Source: Merluccius polli (taxonomy: Eukaryota; Chordata; Actinopteri; Gadiformes; Merlucciidae). Taken from it: a stretch of DNA of 64,000 nucleotides. The notes under the pieces are model-generated. The model was not told the DNA's origin. It ran no database searches and saw only the letters and a list, made by a program, of their open reading frames with translations. The stretch lies in contig JAOPHQ010001133.1 in the NCBI GenBank assembly GCA_030340625.1, positions 607,501 to 671,500 on the forward strand, read 5' to 3'. Positions within the stretch are counted from its first letter, which is position 1. The number at the start of each line of letters is the position of its first letter. Made by a program: the position numbers and the translations under genes. This document shows positions 50,601 to 63,922 of the stretch, one piece after another.

Positions 50601-51070
50601 CTTATAATGCTAGCTGTGGGGGCAGATATTCATGTAAAATAAATGCCAATTCTATACCACTAACAAGGCTCAAAATCGCACCACACTTCCACGGTAGCAT
50701 AATAATAAGGAACAATGTAATGAGCCGGAAGAGGCGTACACATGAGATGTCAATGAATCAGAAGGTGTGCAATTTAGTAGAAGGTGTGCGAAGTGCGAAC
50801 AGTGCGTGTGCATAGAGAAGAGGTAATGGAAGAGAAAATGGTTTGTGTTTGTGCTTTTCCCGGCTGCGTTCGTCGCTCGACTGGTCGTGACTGTTTTCCA
50901 AAGATGGCGCCCGCTTGTTTTCGCGATTTTGAGCCTTGTTAGTGGTATAGAATTGCGATTTATTTTACATGAATATCTGCCCCTACAGCTAGTGTTATAA
51001 GCTAATTAGCGGTTTTCGAGAACTTTGGTTACATTTGACTAGAATGAAAACAGATCCCAGAGAACGGTCC
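50538..51070. mobile_element. MITE with about 135-bp terminal inverted repeats
   Basis: The left arm, from TTCTCTGGGATCAG through GGCTCAAAATCGC (about 50538-50677), and the right arm (about 50928-51070) are inverted copies with few mismatches. The middle is about 250 bases and carries no gene. It sits at the end of the L2-like RT fragment. I could not define a target duplication, so the superfamily is open. Confidence 0.85.
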
Positions 51071-51192
51071 AACTCGGTGGACATGTGTTATGATCATATG
51101 GTCTCATTTTGCACCGGAATTGTGCTTTAATCTAGAAATGTTATCCAAAAGTGATAACTAACACATCAACACTTGCTAAATTGAATAAACAC

Positions 51193-51213
51193 TTAGGGTT
51201 AGGGTTAGGGTTA
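51193..51213. repeat. Three telomere-type TTAGGG units
   Basis: TTAGGG is repeated three times and followed by TTA. It is too short to be a functional telomere and is most likely a chance or repair-derived interstitial repeat. Confidence 0.8.
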
Positions 51214-51435
51214 ACACTTTAAGCAAAAAACAGTGTAAGTAAAAACATTTTTTTAGAAAATAGAAAATGAGTATTCTAATGTCCATGGTGGTGAGGGACT
51301 AGTGTGTAAGCTGTAGGCTGTCAGGTGGTGTGGCCAGGCATCCAGTCGTGATCACAGAAATACACTAAAACAAAGACAGCATTACGATCAGATGGAGCAG
51401 GGGACCCTTACACTTAATTAAAACTTTAAACTTTC

Positions 51436-52061
51436 TGTTAGGGCACAGGACGAGTGGACCCAAACGCTGAACACAGGGAGGCGGAGACGGGATGAAAAGA
51501 CAGTGGGACTTATTTGGACAAAGGGAATAACAACAAACCAGGCTAGGCAAGCGATAGTCGGGCAGGCGAGGGTGCGGCAACAGGCAGGTAGTCGGACAGG
51601 CGAGGGGTCGGCAACAGGCGGGCAGTCGGACAGGCAATGGGTCGGCAACAGGCGGGCAGTCGGACAGGCGATGGGTCGGCAACAGGCGGGCAGTCGGACA
51701 GGCGATGGGTCGGCAACAGGCGGGCAGTCGGACAGGCGATGGGTCGGAAACAGGCGGGTAGTCAGACAGGCAGGGTTCGGCAACAGGCGGGTAGTCAGGC
51801 AGGCTGGGTTCGGCAACAGGGTTCGGCAACAGGCGGGTAGTCAGGCAGGCGGGGTTCGGCAACAGGCGGGTAAACTGGATCACTGGTAACTGGTAGGGTA
51901 AACAAGTGCACGAACTGGCGCCGGCTGGCTGGAGATCCCTGGCTTAAGTAGGGAATGGTGATTGCCAATTGCAAACAGGTGTGTTGGGGGAATGATGATC
52001 AGTGGCGACAAGCTGCCACTAGATGGGGGTGTTGGACCGTGTAGCAGGACGTGGCGTAACA
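51436..52061 (-). mobile_element. Solo LTR with internal minisatellite
   Basis: CTTTC is duplicated exactly at 51431-51435 and 52062-52066. The body begins TGTTAGGGC and ends GCGTAACA, so both ends have TG/CA with short inverted repeats, and no internal retroelement genes adjoin it. On the minus strand the end reads CGTTTGGGTCCACTCG, as in many fish gypsy-type LTRs, so I place it on the minus strand. Most of its middle is a 34-bp tandem repeat. The superfamily is inferred from the 5-bp duplication. Confidence 0.82.
51555..51870. repeat. 34-bp minisatellite, about nine units
   Basis: Units of the type GGGTCGGCAACAGGCGGGCA plus GTCGGACAGGCGAT are repeated head to tail, with shorter variants near the right side. 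Frames are open on both strands (51365-51889) because the unit lacks stops, so these are not genes. Confidence 0.92.
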
Positions 52062-52066
52062 CTTTC

Positions 52067-52990
52067 TCACATTTAGTTCAGCTATTCAATATTTTTTAAA
52101 CCTCTCATACATTATATTCACACTTTCTCTTACTCCATTCAGACTTTAAACTTTTGAAATCTGTTCAAATATTTTCACTTGAGTTCAGCTATGCAACATT
52201 TCTATACGTCTTAAACTTACTCGCTTTATTAACATATTTTTAACCTCATTTACAGTACAGCACTCAATGCATTTCCTAGTTTTTTTTATTATCATATGGA
52301 TTCCGTGAATGTTCTGCATGTCTATCATTAAGCTTGCAGTGTTATGGAACAGCTCCAATGACTTTGCTGCGCCGCAGAGGCTCAACAGTGCACTCAACTT
52401 TGAGAGTCTGACCCCTCTGTGCTTGCATACCAGTGTGTTCTTCCTCAATTTGATCTCCAACGCGCTGTAAGAAATGAACGTGTTTAAGGCCCCAGGGCTC
52501 TCACCCAGCCTCTCTTGTCAGAAGCGCTCTGACTCGTAGCTGGGATAAGATGCTATATAGAACAGAGTATTTTGCATTACATAGCAGTATGCAGCACAAA
52601 AGAGCCTACTGTCAGTTCTTCATAGATCTAGGTGAACACATGCCCTTTCTGTTTTGAAAAATAAGGACAAGAATAAGAATAAAGTATATATAAGAATATG
52701 TAGTATGAATCAGGGAAAATAAATTCCTCAAAATATAGATTCCAAATGTATTTAGGCAGCACAGTTAGAATTCCACAGCTGAATATTACAAACCACCTAC
52801 ATTCATTTTTTCATGTGTTCAAATGACTGCGTGTGCACGCAGTGCACGTGCGAGACACAGCACATGAAATGTGTGGCACATCAAGTTGAAGAATGTGACT
52901 GGAGTTGAAAGTGAGGGTAATGAAGCTGGAATTCTCTATGCAAGCTGTGCTGACAAAGCACCTGGAAATGCCAACCTGTGTGACTCTTAA

Positions 52991-53021
<31 letters not shown>

Positions 53022-54321
53022 TGCCCTGCCCTCCTCCCTTCTCTCTCTCGCCCATTACAAATGAGCCTGCGGTAAAATTAATGCGCTGTAACCGAGCAGC
53101 TAACGGCAGGTAGCCCACTTAGCTTTCCGCCCAGCTAATGTCCTTGATCTTTCATTAGGAGTCTACCTGGCACATGGAGAGAGGAGGGCCCAGCACAGAC
53201 AGAGAGAGAGAGAGAGAGAGAGAGAAAAGAATACGTTTGCTGGTGTGCCAGTTTCTAAGTTTTCTCTCTCTCTCAAACTTTTCAGCCTCTTGGGTCGATC
53301 CAGTCTGGATAAGAGAGCTCTCTCTCTCTACATTTCCAACCGCTTCGCTCCTTTAGGATTCATACGACACATCGTATAACGTAAGCTTCACTTGAAAACA
53401 GGTGATCTATATTTAGTGCACCATCCATCGGCAAGAATGAAAAATGAAACTATTCCCTATCAAGGGATGAAAGGATTCCAAATACACATTATCCACACAC
53501 GTCTCCGTATTGTGAATGTCAAAGTCGGTTAGAATTCCTACACTTTTAAAAAGGAGCAAGGTTTTGACGTGGGCCTTAGCCAACCGCTGGGAACCCAGAT
53601 GGCGTGCTTAGAGCTCCTGCAGCCTATATGGATCTGAAGACACACGGGGCCACAGACGCGGGCGCTTAGCTCAAGTGAGCTCGTAGCCACCTGCAGTTAG
53701 TGCTCTCGCCATGGCGGAAGTGCCTGTGGGGAGGGTTGAGAGAACGAGTGGCGTGGCGGCAGGGAAGGGGGCAGGGGTGTGAGTGTGTGTGAGTGTGTGG
53801 GGTGGTGTCTTGATTGGGCTGGATCTTAATTGGCAGGTTATTTACTTGATGAGGCCCGTCCCAGTGGACAGCTGCGCACGGCAACAACACAACGCAGTGG
53901 AACCCGCGCCAAGTCATCAAAGGCCTGCTTGGAATTTCAAACATGAGGCGTGTGTGCGTTTGTGTTTGTGTGTGTATGTATATGAGTATTCAAATGCAGG
54001 AAAAAAAACTCCTGTTGATCCAGCTGTAAGTGTGTTTGTTTGGTTGTTTATGTGTGCTTTTTTTGTGTACACACGCATAAACAAATGCAGTATTAGATCA
54101 GTCACCTAATTGAAGTCCCTGTACATGCTATAGGTAAAGGACGGTCGGGCAGTCGGTTGGTCAGGCAGTCTGTCTGTCTGTCTGTCTGTCTGTCATCCAT
54201 CCAGAAAAGGGGAAAGAGAAAGCAGAGAGAGCTAGGTGTCTCAGGGCACCGCCACTGAATATAAAACTGAGAGCACCTAAATGCCAACAGAAGAGAAAGA
54301 GAGGTAGAGATGAACGAGAGC

Positions 54322-54352
<31 letters not shown>

Positions 54353-55560
54353 GGGGTGTGATTAAGTGAATTTAGCCCTCAATTCACTTCATCAATCTCG
54401 ACTCCACATAGTGAAAATGTGCGCAATTGAATTGACTGATACATGTCCGCGGCACAAATTGATGTATAAACAGAATGTGATTTGAGGGTGGGGGGTGGGT
54501 TGGGGGGGGGGGGGGGGGGGTGGAGGGTAGTGGGCTTTGGGTGAGGCAAGGAGATGGGAAGCCTGGGGCATGTTAATTTCAATGAAAGTAGGTTAACTAC
54601 GGGGGATGAATTAGCAGCATGTGGAGGGAATGAATGACGAAAGGCTGGCAGGAGGGGGGGGGGGGGGGGGGGGGGGGGGGCAGAGAGAGAGAGAGAGAGA
54701 TGAACAGAGGAAAGAAGAGAGGTAAGGATTGTAGAGAGCTGGCAGGATATCTTGCACTTTTCTTTCAGCCTTAATGAACATATGTTGTCAGTTAGTGTAA
54801 ATACAAAAACTATTATTATTGACATTAGAAAGTTAATTTTTATTAGGCGTAATTATTATGAAAATTGCTATGTGTCAATGAGTGAACACAATGAACATTT
54901 ATTGCAGAGTTACCACTTATATTCCCCATGTTCATATGGTAGTCAAAGCTATATCAAATCTCTTAACCTTTTTAAAGTGGTGCATGGGCTTTATTCATGA
55001 TTATAGGCCTACATCATTTGGATGCAATGATTTTTAATTGCATCACTTTGAACCACTGGCGGGGTTTCACATCACCTCCTCTCCACCCCTAACTCTGCAA
55101 TGAAGCTCGCGGCGAGATTTCCCTAACCATGGTTGTTCTCCACGGACCAAATTGATTCAGAGAAAAATAAATAGGCCTACCTGGCTTGATTGGGCTGTGA
55201 GTGGATGGTTTTATTATTTAAACACTAATCATTTAAAATAATTAAAGGTTATGGGAGGCTGCAGTGAAAAAGTGCTGGTTTAAATGAACGACAATTGTTA
55301 AACGTAACCTCATAAATGTCACATATTTCCAGACCTATTGATACCACCCAGGCCCCAATGTAGCCCTTATTTGCATAAATACCGGTATAATTAGAAGAAA
55401 AGGGAAGGCCTACCTTTCAGTCATTCATTTTGCCAGTGCTTGTTACTTATGCACTGCAAGCAATAACAGCAGACCAGGCACAAAACAAATGAAGGCAGAA
55501 TTTGACACTATTTTTTGGTTGTTGGTAGATGGTAGAAGTCCACTGACAGTGAACAGGTGT

Positions 55561-55609
<49 letters not shown>

Positions 55610-55760
55610 AATAAAGACATAAATATTTCAAGGGAGAATAGGCAAACCACCATCGCAGTTATAGTGGTAAATTATGTGGAAACTAGAGCACACATATTGG
55701 TTTCATCATTGTATTGTCAGTTAGTTGCCAAATCATAGATTAACAATATCCATAGATGGA

Positions 55761-55818
<58 letters not shown>

Positions 55819-56171
55819 GGGGTTAGAGAGACTTCTACTATTTATTTATTCCATTCCATTGTTTTATTTTGAGTTGAGTTGAACCGTGTAGGAACAAGAG
55901 AACAGAGAAAATATATAATTACTTGGCGCCATCTATTGGTATTAAGTCAGTAATGCACTCTTTAGGCTCATAAACAACCAATTCAACTCACTAGAATCGC
56001 ACAATCCCACTCAAAAAAAGTGTTATTTTAGTATTTATTTTTTATTTCGTCCTACGATGACACCTCTGTGGAAATGGTATATATAGTGTGAGTAAGCTTA
56101 GACCTACTTAGTTTGCTGTCACTTGCCTAAAGCGTTAGTTAAACGCACCAGCAATTTATTGTTATCATTTA
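52067..56171. other. Intergenic DNA rich in simple repeats
   Basis: I see no supported gene. Simple repeats include (AG)n at about 53203-53226, a CTGT run near 54168-54194, (GA)n with G tracts at about 54324-54356, G tracts near 54503-54520 and 54653-54680, (ATT)n at about 55566-55606, and (TG)n with a G21 run at about 55766-55822. Near 56042-56066 the phrase GATGACACCTCTGTG repeats the outer arm of the foldback at 9461-9649. Confidence 0.6.
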
Positions 56172-56261
56172 ATTCATTCACATGTGTTCTTTCCTCTGTG
56201 CCTATTATAACTCAAGTAGACACAAAAGATTGTAATAACTAAAGAACTAAATAACATGTGA

Positions 56262-56846
56262 ATGAATCTAGTGCTGAGGAAGCTGGCAGAGGTGGCAGAG
56301 TCATGCAGGCTGGAGGCTAACAGCAGACCTTCCGCTTCAGCGAGACGTCCCATCCCGTTCACAAGAGCTGGAGAGAACATCAACACCCCTCGCCAGAGAG
56401 AAACAGCAAGACTCCTCTCACCTGGCAGTGAGTGGTCTATGAGGGTTGACCTGGGGAGACAGCTCCAATTCCCTAGGGAGATTGCACAAACTTCACTCCG
56501 GCCAGACCTGGTCATGTGGTCAGAACCAAGCAAGACCATCCTGTTGGTGGAGCTCACTGTCCCGTGGGAGGAGGGTATTGAGGCTGCCAACGAACGGAAG
56601 CGTGCCAAATACGCAGACCTGGTGGAAGAGTGCAGGGAGGCTGGCTGGAAAGCCGTCACATGCCCCGTCGAAGTGGGGTGCAGGGGCTTTGTCGGGTCCT
56701 CAACCGTCTGCTTACTCCGTGACATGGGATGCACGGGAGCAGGGTGTCGGAAAGCCATCAAAGAACTGGCAGAGGAGGCAGAGAAGGGCAGCTTCTGGCA
56801 GTGGCTAAGGAGGAAGCATAGTAGTTGGGGGGCAGATAACACCTAG
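56262..56846 (+). CDS. Endonuclease-like C-terminal domain of an R2-type LINE
   Basis: This open frame of 194 codons has no stop or frameshift. Central residues read SLRPDLVMW, then LLVELTVPWEEGIE: an RPD motif followed 15 residues later by a glutamate, which fits the KPDX(12-14)D/E signature of the restriction-like endonuclease of R2-type elements. Conserved phrases follow (KRAKYADLVEECREAGWKA, CPVEVGCRGFVG, CRKAIKELAEEAE). The start (VLRKLAEVAESCR) looks like the beginning of the domain, so the copy is cut off just upstream, without RT. It would nick target DNA. Whether it is expressed is unknown. A 14-bp inverted repeat (ACATGTGAATGAAT) overlaps its start. Confidence 0.6.
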   Translation: MNLVLRKLAEVAESCRLEANSRPSASARRPIPFTRAGENINTPRQRETARLLSPGSEWSMRVDLGRQLQFPREIAQTSLRPDLVMWSEPSKTILLVELTVPWEEGIEAANERKRAKYADLVEECREAGWKAVTCPVEVGCRGFVGSSTVCLLRDMGCTGAGCRKAIKELAEEAEKGSFWQWLRRKHSSWGADNT

Positions 56847-57480
56847 GGCGTCAGCAGGGGGTGGCAGGGAGAGATCCCTGCCATCGCTCCGCCACCAGGA
56901 GATGTACTGGGGTTAAAGGAGCGAAACATCCATGACTGGTGGTCCCCAGCTGACGACCGTCCATGCCCAGAGAGATGTTCAGGTGTTCACCATTCACACA
57001 CGCACAAACGGCACCGGCGGTTGTGCGTCAGGCAGCAATGCTCTGCAGGTAGACCATCAACCTGTATTCATTAGCCTACATAATCCAAATACCTACATAA
57101 TTATAAGACCTGCTTCGTTTACGACAGACTAATAGGTCTACTTTACTGATAAGATCATTCTAGGACTGAAACCAATGAAAGCTAAAGTGTACAGAAAGGC
57201 CTATAGTATAGGAATGCCTATAGTAAAGGAAGACCTTTTGGCCACAATAAAATGGCGTAAGAACAATCCAACCAATGCGTCAGCTTTTCACAGTCCAAAT
57301 GTAGTCTAGTTTTGGCTCATGTCGAAATGTTGTGTGTGTAAACTGAACATGTAGGCTACACGTGTAGCCTTTATCCTAACACAGGCCTTCACTGAAAGGC
57401 AGTATTCCTACTGTGTGTAACTGCTCTATACTTAGCATTCTTGTCATATTGTATTGCATCTTCTTTAAACAAAACAACAA
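56847..57480. other. 3' flank of the endonuclease frame, then unassigned
   Basis: The first 150 bases (CCACCAGGAGATGTACTGGGG and on) are probably still the 3' tail of the truncated LINE. The rest is AT-rich without recognisable features up to the GC-rich first exon region. Confidence 0.45.
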
Positions 57481-57489
57481 CAGCCGCCC

Positions 57490-58030
57490 AACAGCATACG
57501 TGGTTCACACATAGTTGGGGGGGTTTGAGCGCCTGCTCAGTGACTCCTCTCTGGTCCTGTACCAACATGCAGATTCCGCGAGACCCGCCTGGCCAATCCC
57601 AGGGCCGCGGCAGGAGCGGCGCGCGACGCCTGTCCAGTCACGCACCGTCAGCGGCGAATCATCCGGGATCTGCGTCGCGCGCACCGACCGCACTTTCTGT
57701 CCACCCAGGTCCTTCATGGAGGAGGGCGGCTCGGCGGCGTCTCCCACGAATAACGACACCAAGTTTACTGCAGGTATGTTTGTGGACGCTGCTTCTGTCG
57801 CCACGTACTTTTGGAGCAACCTTTCCGCTGTGGTTGTTTTCGACGTGGTGTGCTGTGCTGCTGCGCGGTGTCGTCCGCGTCCGGTACTTTCTGCCTGGTT
57901 GTTGGGTTTCCCATCGGTTTACTTTGACGTCGAGGCGAGTGGATGACGTCATTCAACAGGTTCAATTGACGACGACGACGGCGGAGGAAAGGTGCGCGAG
58001 CTCGCTCCGCGCTGAGAGCTCAGCCTTTAA
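57490..58030 (+). promoter_or_regulatory. ston2: CpG-rich promoter region of stonin-like gene
   Basis: GC content and CpG frequency rise sharply over about 500 bases, unlike the AT-rich flanks. It contains GGGCCGCGGCAGGAGCGGCG-like sequence and a first exon ending at 57773 with a donor GCAG/GTATGT. No TATA box is evident, as usual for CpG promoters. Position and strand fit the gene whose coding exons start at 60339. Confidence 0.6.
57716..57773 (+). other. First exon end with possible upstream ORF
   Basis: An ATG at 57716 (TTCATGGAGG) opens 19 codons and one base (MEEGGSAASPTNNDTKFTA) before the donor at 57774. Joined to the exon at 60260 it would stop at TGA 60283-60285, after 27 codons and 53 bases before the main ATG at 60339. 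It therefore looks like an upstream ORF or an alternative first exon, not the protein N-terminus. Confidence 0.45.
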
Positions 58031-58450
58031 AGTTTAAAAAGTTAAAAAGTAAAGTTGGCTACGGTTGTTGGACTAAACTCTTTACCGTGCCCACGGTGAT
58101 TCTCCAACTGTTTTGTATTAATTATATGCTTGGTCACCCCCTTACAAAGTAGCGGGTGTTTGTTTACATGGAGATTACAGGGGCTTTGAGGAGCGGCAGT
58201 CAGCAGGCTAGAGAGGAACTGACCCACGAAGTAAATACCAACTCGTCTGTATGCGCAACAATTCCGCTTTTTACTTCTCGAAAGTGTCCGAAGTAGAGTC
58301 CCAGTAACATGTCAGTCTGCGCCTGGCCAGCGGTGGATCAATATTGGTATTGGTTTGTATTTCTGAAGCGCAACAGACATGCGTGACCTGGCTTGGACAG
58401 GACCCCCGAGAGCACAACAATGCACATCCATGTACCCCTGATGCCCTATA

Positions 58451-58547
58451 GGACCCTGTCTCTTATATGTCCCTTTCTCTTATATGTCCCTTTCTCGTAT
58501 ATGACCCTGTCTCTTATAGGACCCTGTCTCTTATAGGACCCTGTCAG
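58451..58547. repeat. 17-bp tandem repeat, five to six units
   Basis: CCCTGTCTCTTATAGGA and variants with TTTCTC or ATATGT repeat head to tail. Confidence 0.88.
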
Positions 58548-59009
58548 TGCCAATTCTCAACTTTCTGCTGCACCACTGGACTCTTTTTCTCCTTCTATGC
58601 CCTTTAAAACCGTGATATAGCGACTAAATGAACGCACACAAACAGATGAAGGTATACGCAATCATCATGTATCTAAAACTGACCTATTTGTGGTATTATT
58701 CCTCCAACAAGGACACTTTAGCTACCCACAAATGGCAATTGAACACAAGCATAGTTGTCCCATGAAAAGGCTTCAACTTAACCTCTGTGTTGTGGTTACA
58801 GACAAACTCCTGTAGCAACACGATGATAATTGCTTCCCCTGCCAAATATCCAGAGACAGACATTGGACTCCTTTTGGATGTTTGATGGCATTCATTTCTC
58901 CGCAGACACACAATCACTGTGATTTTTAAAGTGCTGCAATGATGATGACATGGGTGTGTTGATTATGTCCAAACATTGGCCGTGCTTGCAACTTTCCGGC
59001 CAATAAACC

Positions 59010-59051
59010 CCATTTTGTTTTCTCCCTCCCTGGGGGGAGAAAACAAAATGG
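59010..59051. repeat. Perfect 17-bp hairpin
   Basis: CCATTTTGTTTTCTCCC pairs with GGGAGAAAACAAAATGG across an eight-base loop. It has no U-rich tail and no gene nearby that it could terminate. It could be the core of a small foldback element. Confidence 0.9.
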
Positions 59052-59408
59052 TATGTTCTATGTTGTTGACAATATAGGAACATATTATGACTGTGTGTGT
59101 TATCTGTTATCAGACATTTGCAGCGTGTCCATCTGTCTTCCCTTTTCGGACAATGTTTCCTGTAGAATCCCATGCTGACGCTCTTCCTCCCAACTCTGAT
59201 GACTTGCCTTAACTCTTATCCTCTTCCACGCCTTCAAAGCACTGTCCCAACTCCATCCACTACCATACGCCACAACCATTTCATATAGTGGTATTTAAGC
59301 AATAGCTCACAACAGGCCGTGGTATATGGTTATTATATCACAGCAAAGGGGCGTTGTTCGGCCCGACATGGAGCAGCAAAACGGTCACCAAGTATGGCAA
59401 TATGAAAG

Positions 59409-59720
59409 TAATTGATTGATTGATTGATTGATTGTACTTTATTCATCCCACAACGGGGAAATGTACTCATTACAGCAGCAGAAAAGTGTAATATACACTA
59501 CAGAATTAAAAGTAGAGAGGGCAAAAACACAACGAACAGACATAAGTATCTTATAATCTACACAAAAAACAGAAAAACAATCAACCCACAATCAGGCCAC
59601 CAGAGTCGTAAAAAGTCCTGAGGAGAGCCCTACACACTCCGAAGGACCTCAATCTCCTCAGCAGGTGGAGGTGACTCTGACCCTTCTTGTAAAGAGCATG
59701 GGTGTTATCAGTCCAGTCCA
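59409..59720 (-). mobile_element. L2-like LINE 3' end fragment
   Basis: A (TTGA)n tail at 59410-59434 is followed by TACTTTATTCATCCCACAAC, the usual inverted 3' end of fish L2-type LINEs. Next come CTCCTCAGCAGGTGGAGGTG and CTTGTAAAGAGCATGGGTGT, which are the inverse of the last coding part. It is about 300 bp, heavily 5'-truncated, and may belong to the family of the RT fragment at 49756-50600. Confidence 0.65.
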
Positions 59721-60338
59721 GTTTATTGTTTAGTACTAGTCATAGATACACTACATTTTAAATTTGTTTACTCCACTTTCTCCGGTCCCCGAGTTCTAGT
59801 TGCGGAGTGATACTGAATTATGCAAAAGAATTAGAAGTCATAACTGTGTTATATGGTTAATATACCACGGCTATGAACCAATCAGATAGCTTGATTTGAG
59901 CTACCCGTTTTGTTAACAGAGATAGACCGCAATGTGGATCGTGTCGAATCCACGTATCTGCTTTTTTAAAACAAGTTTATTCCTTTTTTATTTCAATTTT
60001 TTATTTCCAAATTTCATTTGGAAGTGAAAATGGTCACCAAGGCATAGGATTGTTAACTCATATGATAGCTGTGATCATCTCATATGGCCCAGCCACCATG
60101 GAAGGAAAAGCGAATATGTGTCAGTGCTAACCAGAATATACCCCTCCTCTCCTCGTTAGTTTAGTCCCAACCTGTGTAATTGTGCTTTAGAGGAGATAGA
60201 TCAAATTACTTTTCTGTGTACCTGAACAACATTTTCTTTTTCTTTTGTCACCTTAACAGATCCAGAAATGAGTGGAATCTGCTGAGCATGTGTGTTTCTG
60301 GTGCTAAAGCACTTCCAACACAGACAAGCACACTGATC

Positions 60339-60435
60339 ATGGCCACTGCGGCCAACGGTTGTCTTCGGCCAGGCCGGGTTGGCTGGGTGGAGTTTGTGGA
60401 GGATGCCTTAGGAAACAAAATGAAGCCTCAAACAG
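60339..60435 (+). CDS. ston2: Stonin-2-like, first coding exon
   Basis: The exon starts at acceptor 60259; ATG at 60339 (ATCATGGCC, good initiation context) opens MATAANGCLRPGRVGWVEFV, and the donor follows at 60436 (ACAG/GTACTG). An in-frame upstream ATG at 60288 could add 17 codons. The WVEF motif near residue 16 fits the WVxF motif that binds the AP-2 alpha-adaptin ear, found at the same place in stonin 2. The exon ends in phase 1, matching the two-base start of the next. Stonin 2 is a cytosolic endocytic adaptor that sorts synaptotagmin at synapses. Confidence 0.6.
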
Positions 60436-61186
60436 GTACTGCTGCCCCTCCCAAACAGCTATTTAATGTCATTCATCGGTAAAAGAGAGTTTATTGCTGA
60501 TTCCACACAAGCGTGCACTTGCACCAAAGACTAGAGATCATGACCTGTTAATACTCTGTTGACTATGGAGTGATGCCAACTGTGGTCATTCTTTAAAGAC
60601 CCCCTGGAGTGTAGTTCATTTCCGTATTATCCACCTATTCAATAAAGTATGTCAACTTTTTCAAATAATCTGTTTATTAGTACTTTTTACAGCGGGGGGG
60701 GGAAATGTGTGATGGTGTAAACTGGCAGGTTTAATTTTTTTTTACAAATCCTATCCAGCATGTTTCCACTCCATCTCATAAAAAGCCAGACTGACAGGTG
60801 AAAGATCGAATCATGTTTCATGTTCCTATGTATTGTTTCCTGCACGTTCAGCTCACAAATAGACAACAACTAGAGCTGCAGCTGATATGTCTACTTTAAA
60901 AGAGAGAGAGAAAAACATTACGGTGCACTTCAATTACTAAACCTCATCCAATGGGGTGAAACAGTGAGACCAACCCAGACGATCTGGTGTCTGAACAGGT
61001 GCCTGAGAAGGGGGGGGGGGGCTAAGGGGGTCAACACAAGAACCATGCTGAGCCCTAGCTAGCAGCTTCAGACGCTATAAAGTTGTAAAAGGCAGAGTGG
61101 TTGAATAGCTGTAACAGGCAGGTACAAACATGCCAAGAACATACATCTGTAAGTTTTCAGTTACTTATGCTTATTTATTGTCTATG

Positions 61187-61267
<81 letters not shown>

Positions 61268-61514
61268 CACACATTCACACACAAATATATACATATTTGT
61301 ATGATGCATTTTTTGATTGGCATACACACATTCACAGTACACACTGTAACCATGTTTTACATGAACGTTCAGTATATAAACATTTTTATCCTATTTTAAC
61401 CTAACCATGGAGTAAACCATTCTTTGCACACTTGGAAAATAAAACATCTCAATATATTTCTGTTGCAATATAGCAGCCATTCACTGTCTACATTGGTCAT
61501 ATTGTGCATTCCAG
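60436..61514 (+). other. ston2: Intron of stonin-like gene
   Basis: It has GT/AG borders and contains a G10 tract near 61011 and (TA)n at 61191-61262. Nothing else is recognised. Confidence 0.6.
61191..61262. repeat. (TA)n microsatellite, about 72 bp
   Basis: An uninterrupted AT dinucleotide run inside an intron. Overlapping poly-IY frames are artefacts of it. Confidence 0.97.
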
Positions 61515-61648
61515 TAGCTGACGGGTTCTTGGAGTCCAGCGCCGCCCCTGCTGATCCTGCTGCAGATGGCTTGGCTCCGGCCACACCGCAGAACACTTGG
61601 GTTCTGTTCGATGAAAACCCCTGGCCTTCCCCTGCACCTCCACCTCAG
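61515..61648 (+). CDS. ston2: Stonin-2-like, second coding exon
   Basis: The acceptor ends TTCCAG at 61514 and the donor is CAG/GTAAAAG at 61649. The frame joins the preceding exon cleanly (G + TA gives Val). It encodes an alanine/proline-rich stretch followed by QNTWVLFDENPWPSPAPPPQ. This closely resembles the second WVxF region of stonin 2, where the motif is followed by acidic residues, PW and a Ser/Pro run. The exon ends in phase 0. Alternatives are another WVxF-bearing endocytic adaptor. Synteny with foxn3 supports stonin 2. Confidence 0.62.

Positions 61649-63922
<2,274 letters not shown>

Larger units (their letters stand above)
57774..60259 (+). other. ston2: First intron of stonin-like gene
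   Basis: No exon is supported. It holds a 17-bp tandem repeat (CCCTGTCTCTTATAKGW units, 58451-58547), a perfect hairpin at 59010-59051, and an L2-like LINE 3' fragment from about 59409. The acceptor at 60259 (CACCTTAACAG) is typical. Confidence 0.6.

Noticed and set aside
51193..51213. Telomere-like TTAGGG repeats
   Set aside because: Three units are too few to indicate a chromosome end or fusion.
51365..51889. Frames of 130-170 codons on both strands with repeated PACC/QAGS motifs
   Set aside because: The 34-bp minisatellite unit lacks stop codons; the frames reflect the repeat.
56174..56842. 222-codon minus-strand frame
   Set aside because: It is the mirror of the endonuclease-like frame on the + strand, which has the recognisable motifs.
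61130..61399. Poly-Ile-Tyr frame
   Set aside because: It translates the (TA)n microsatellite.
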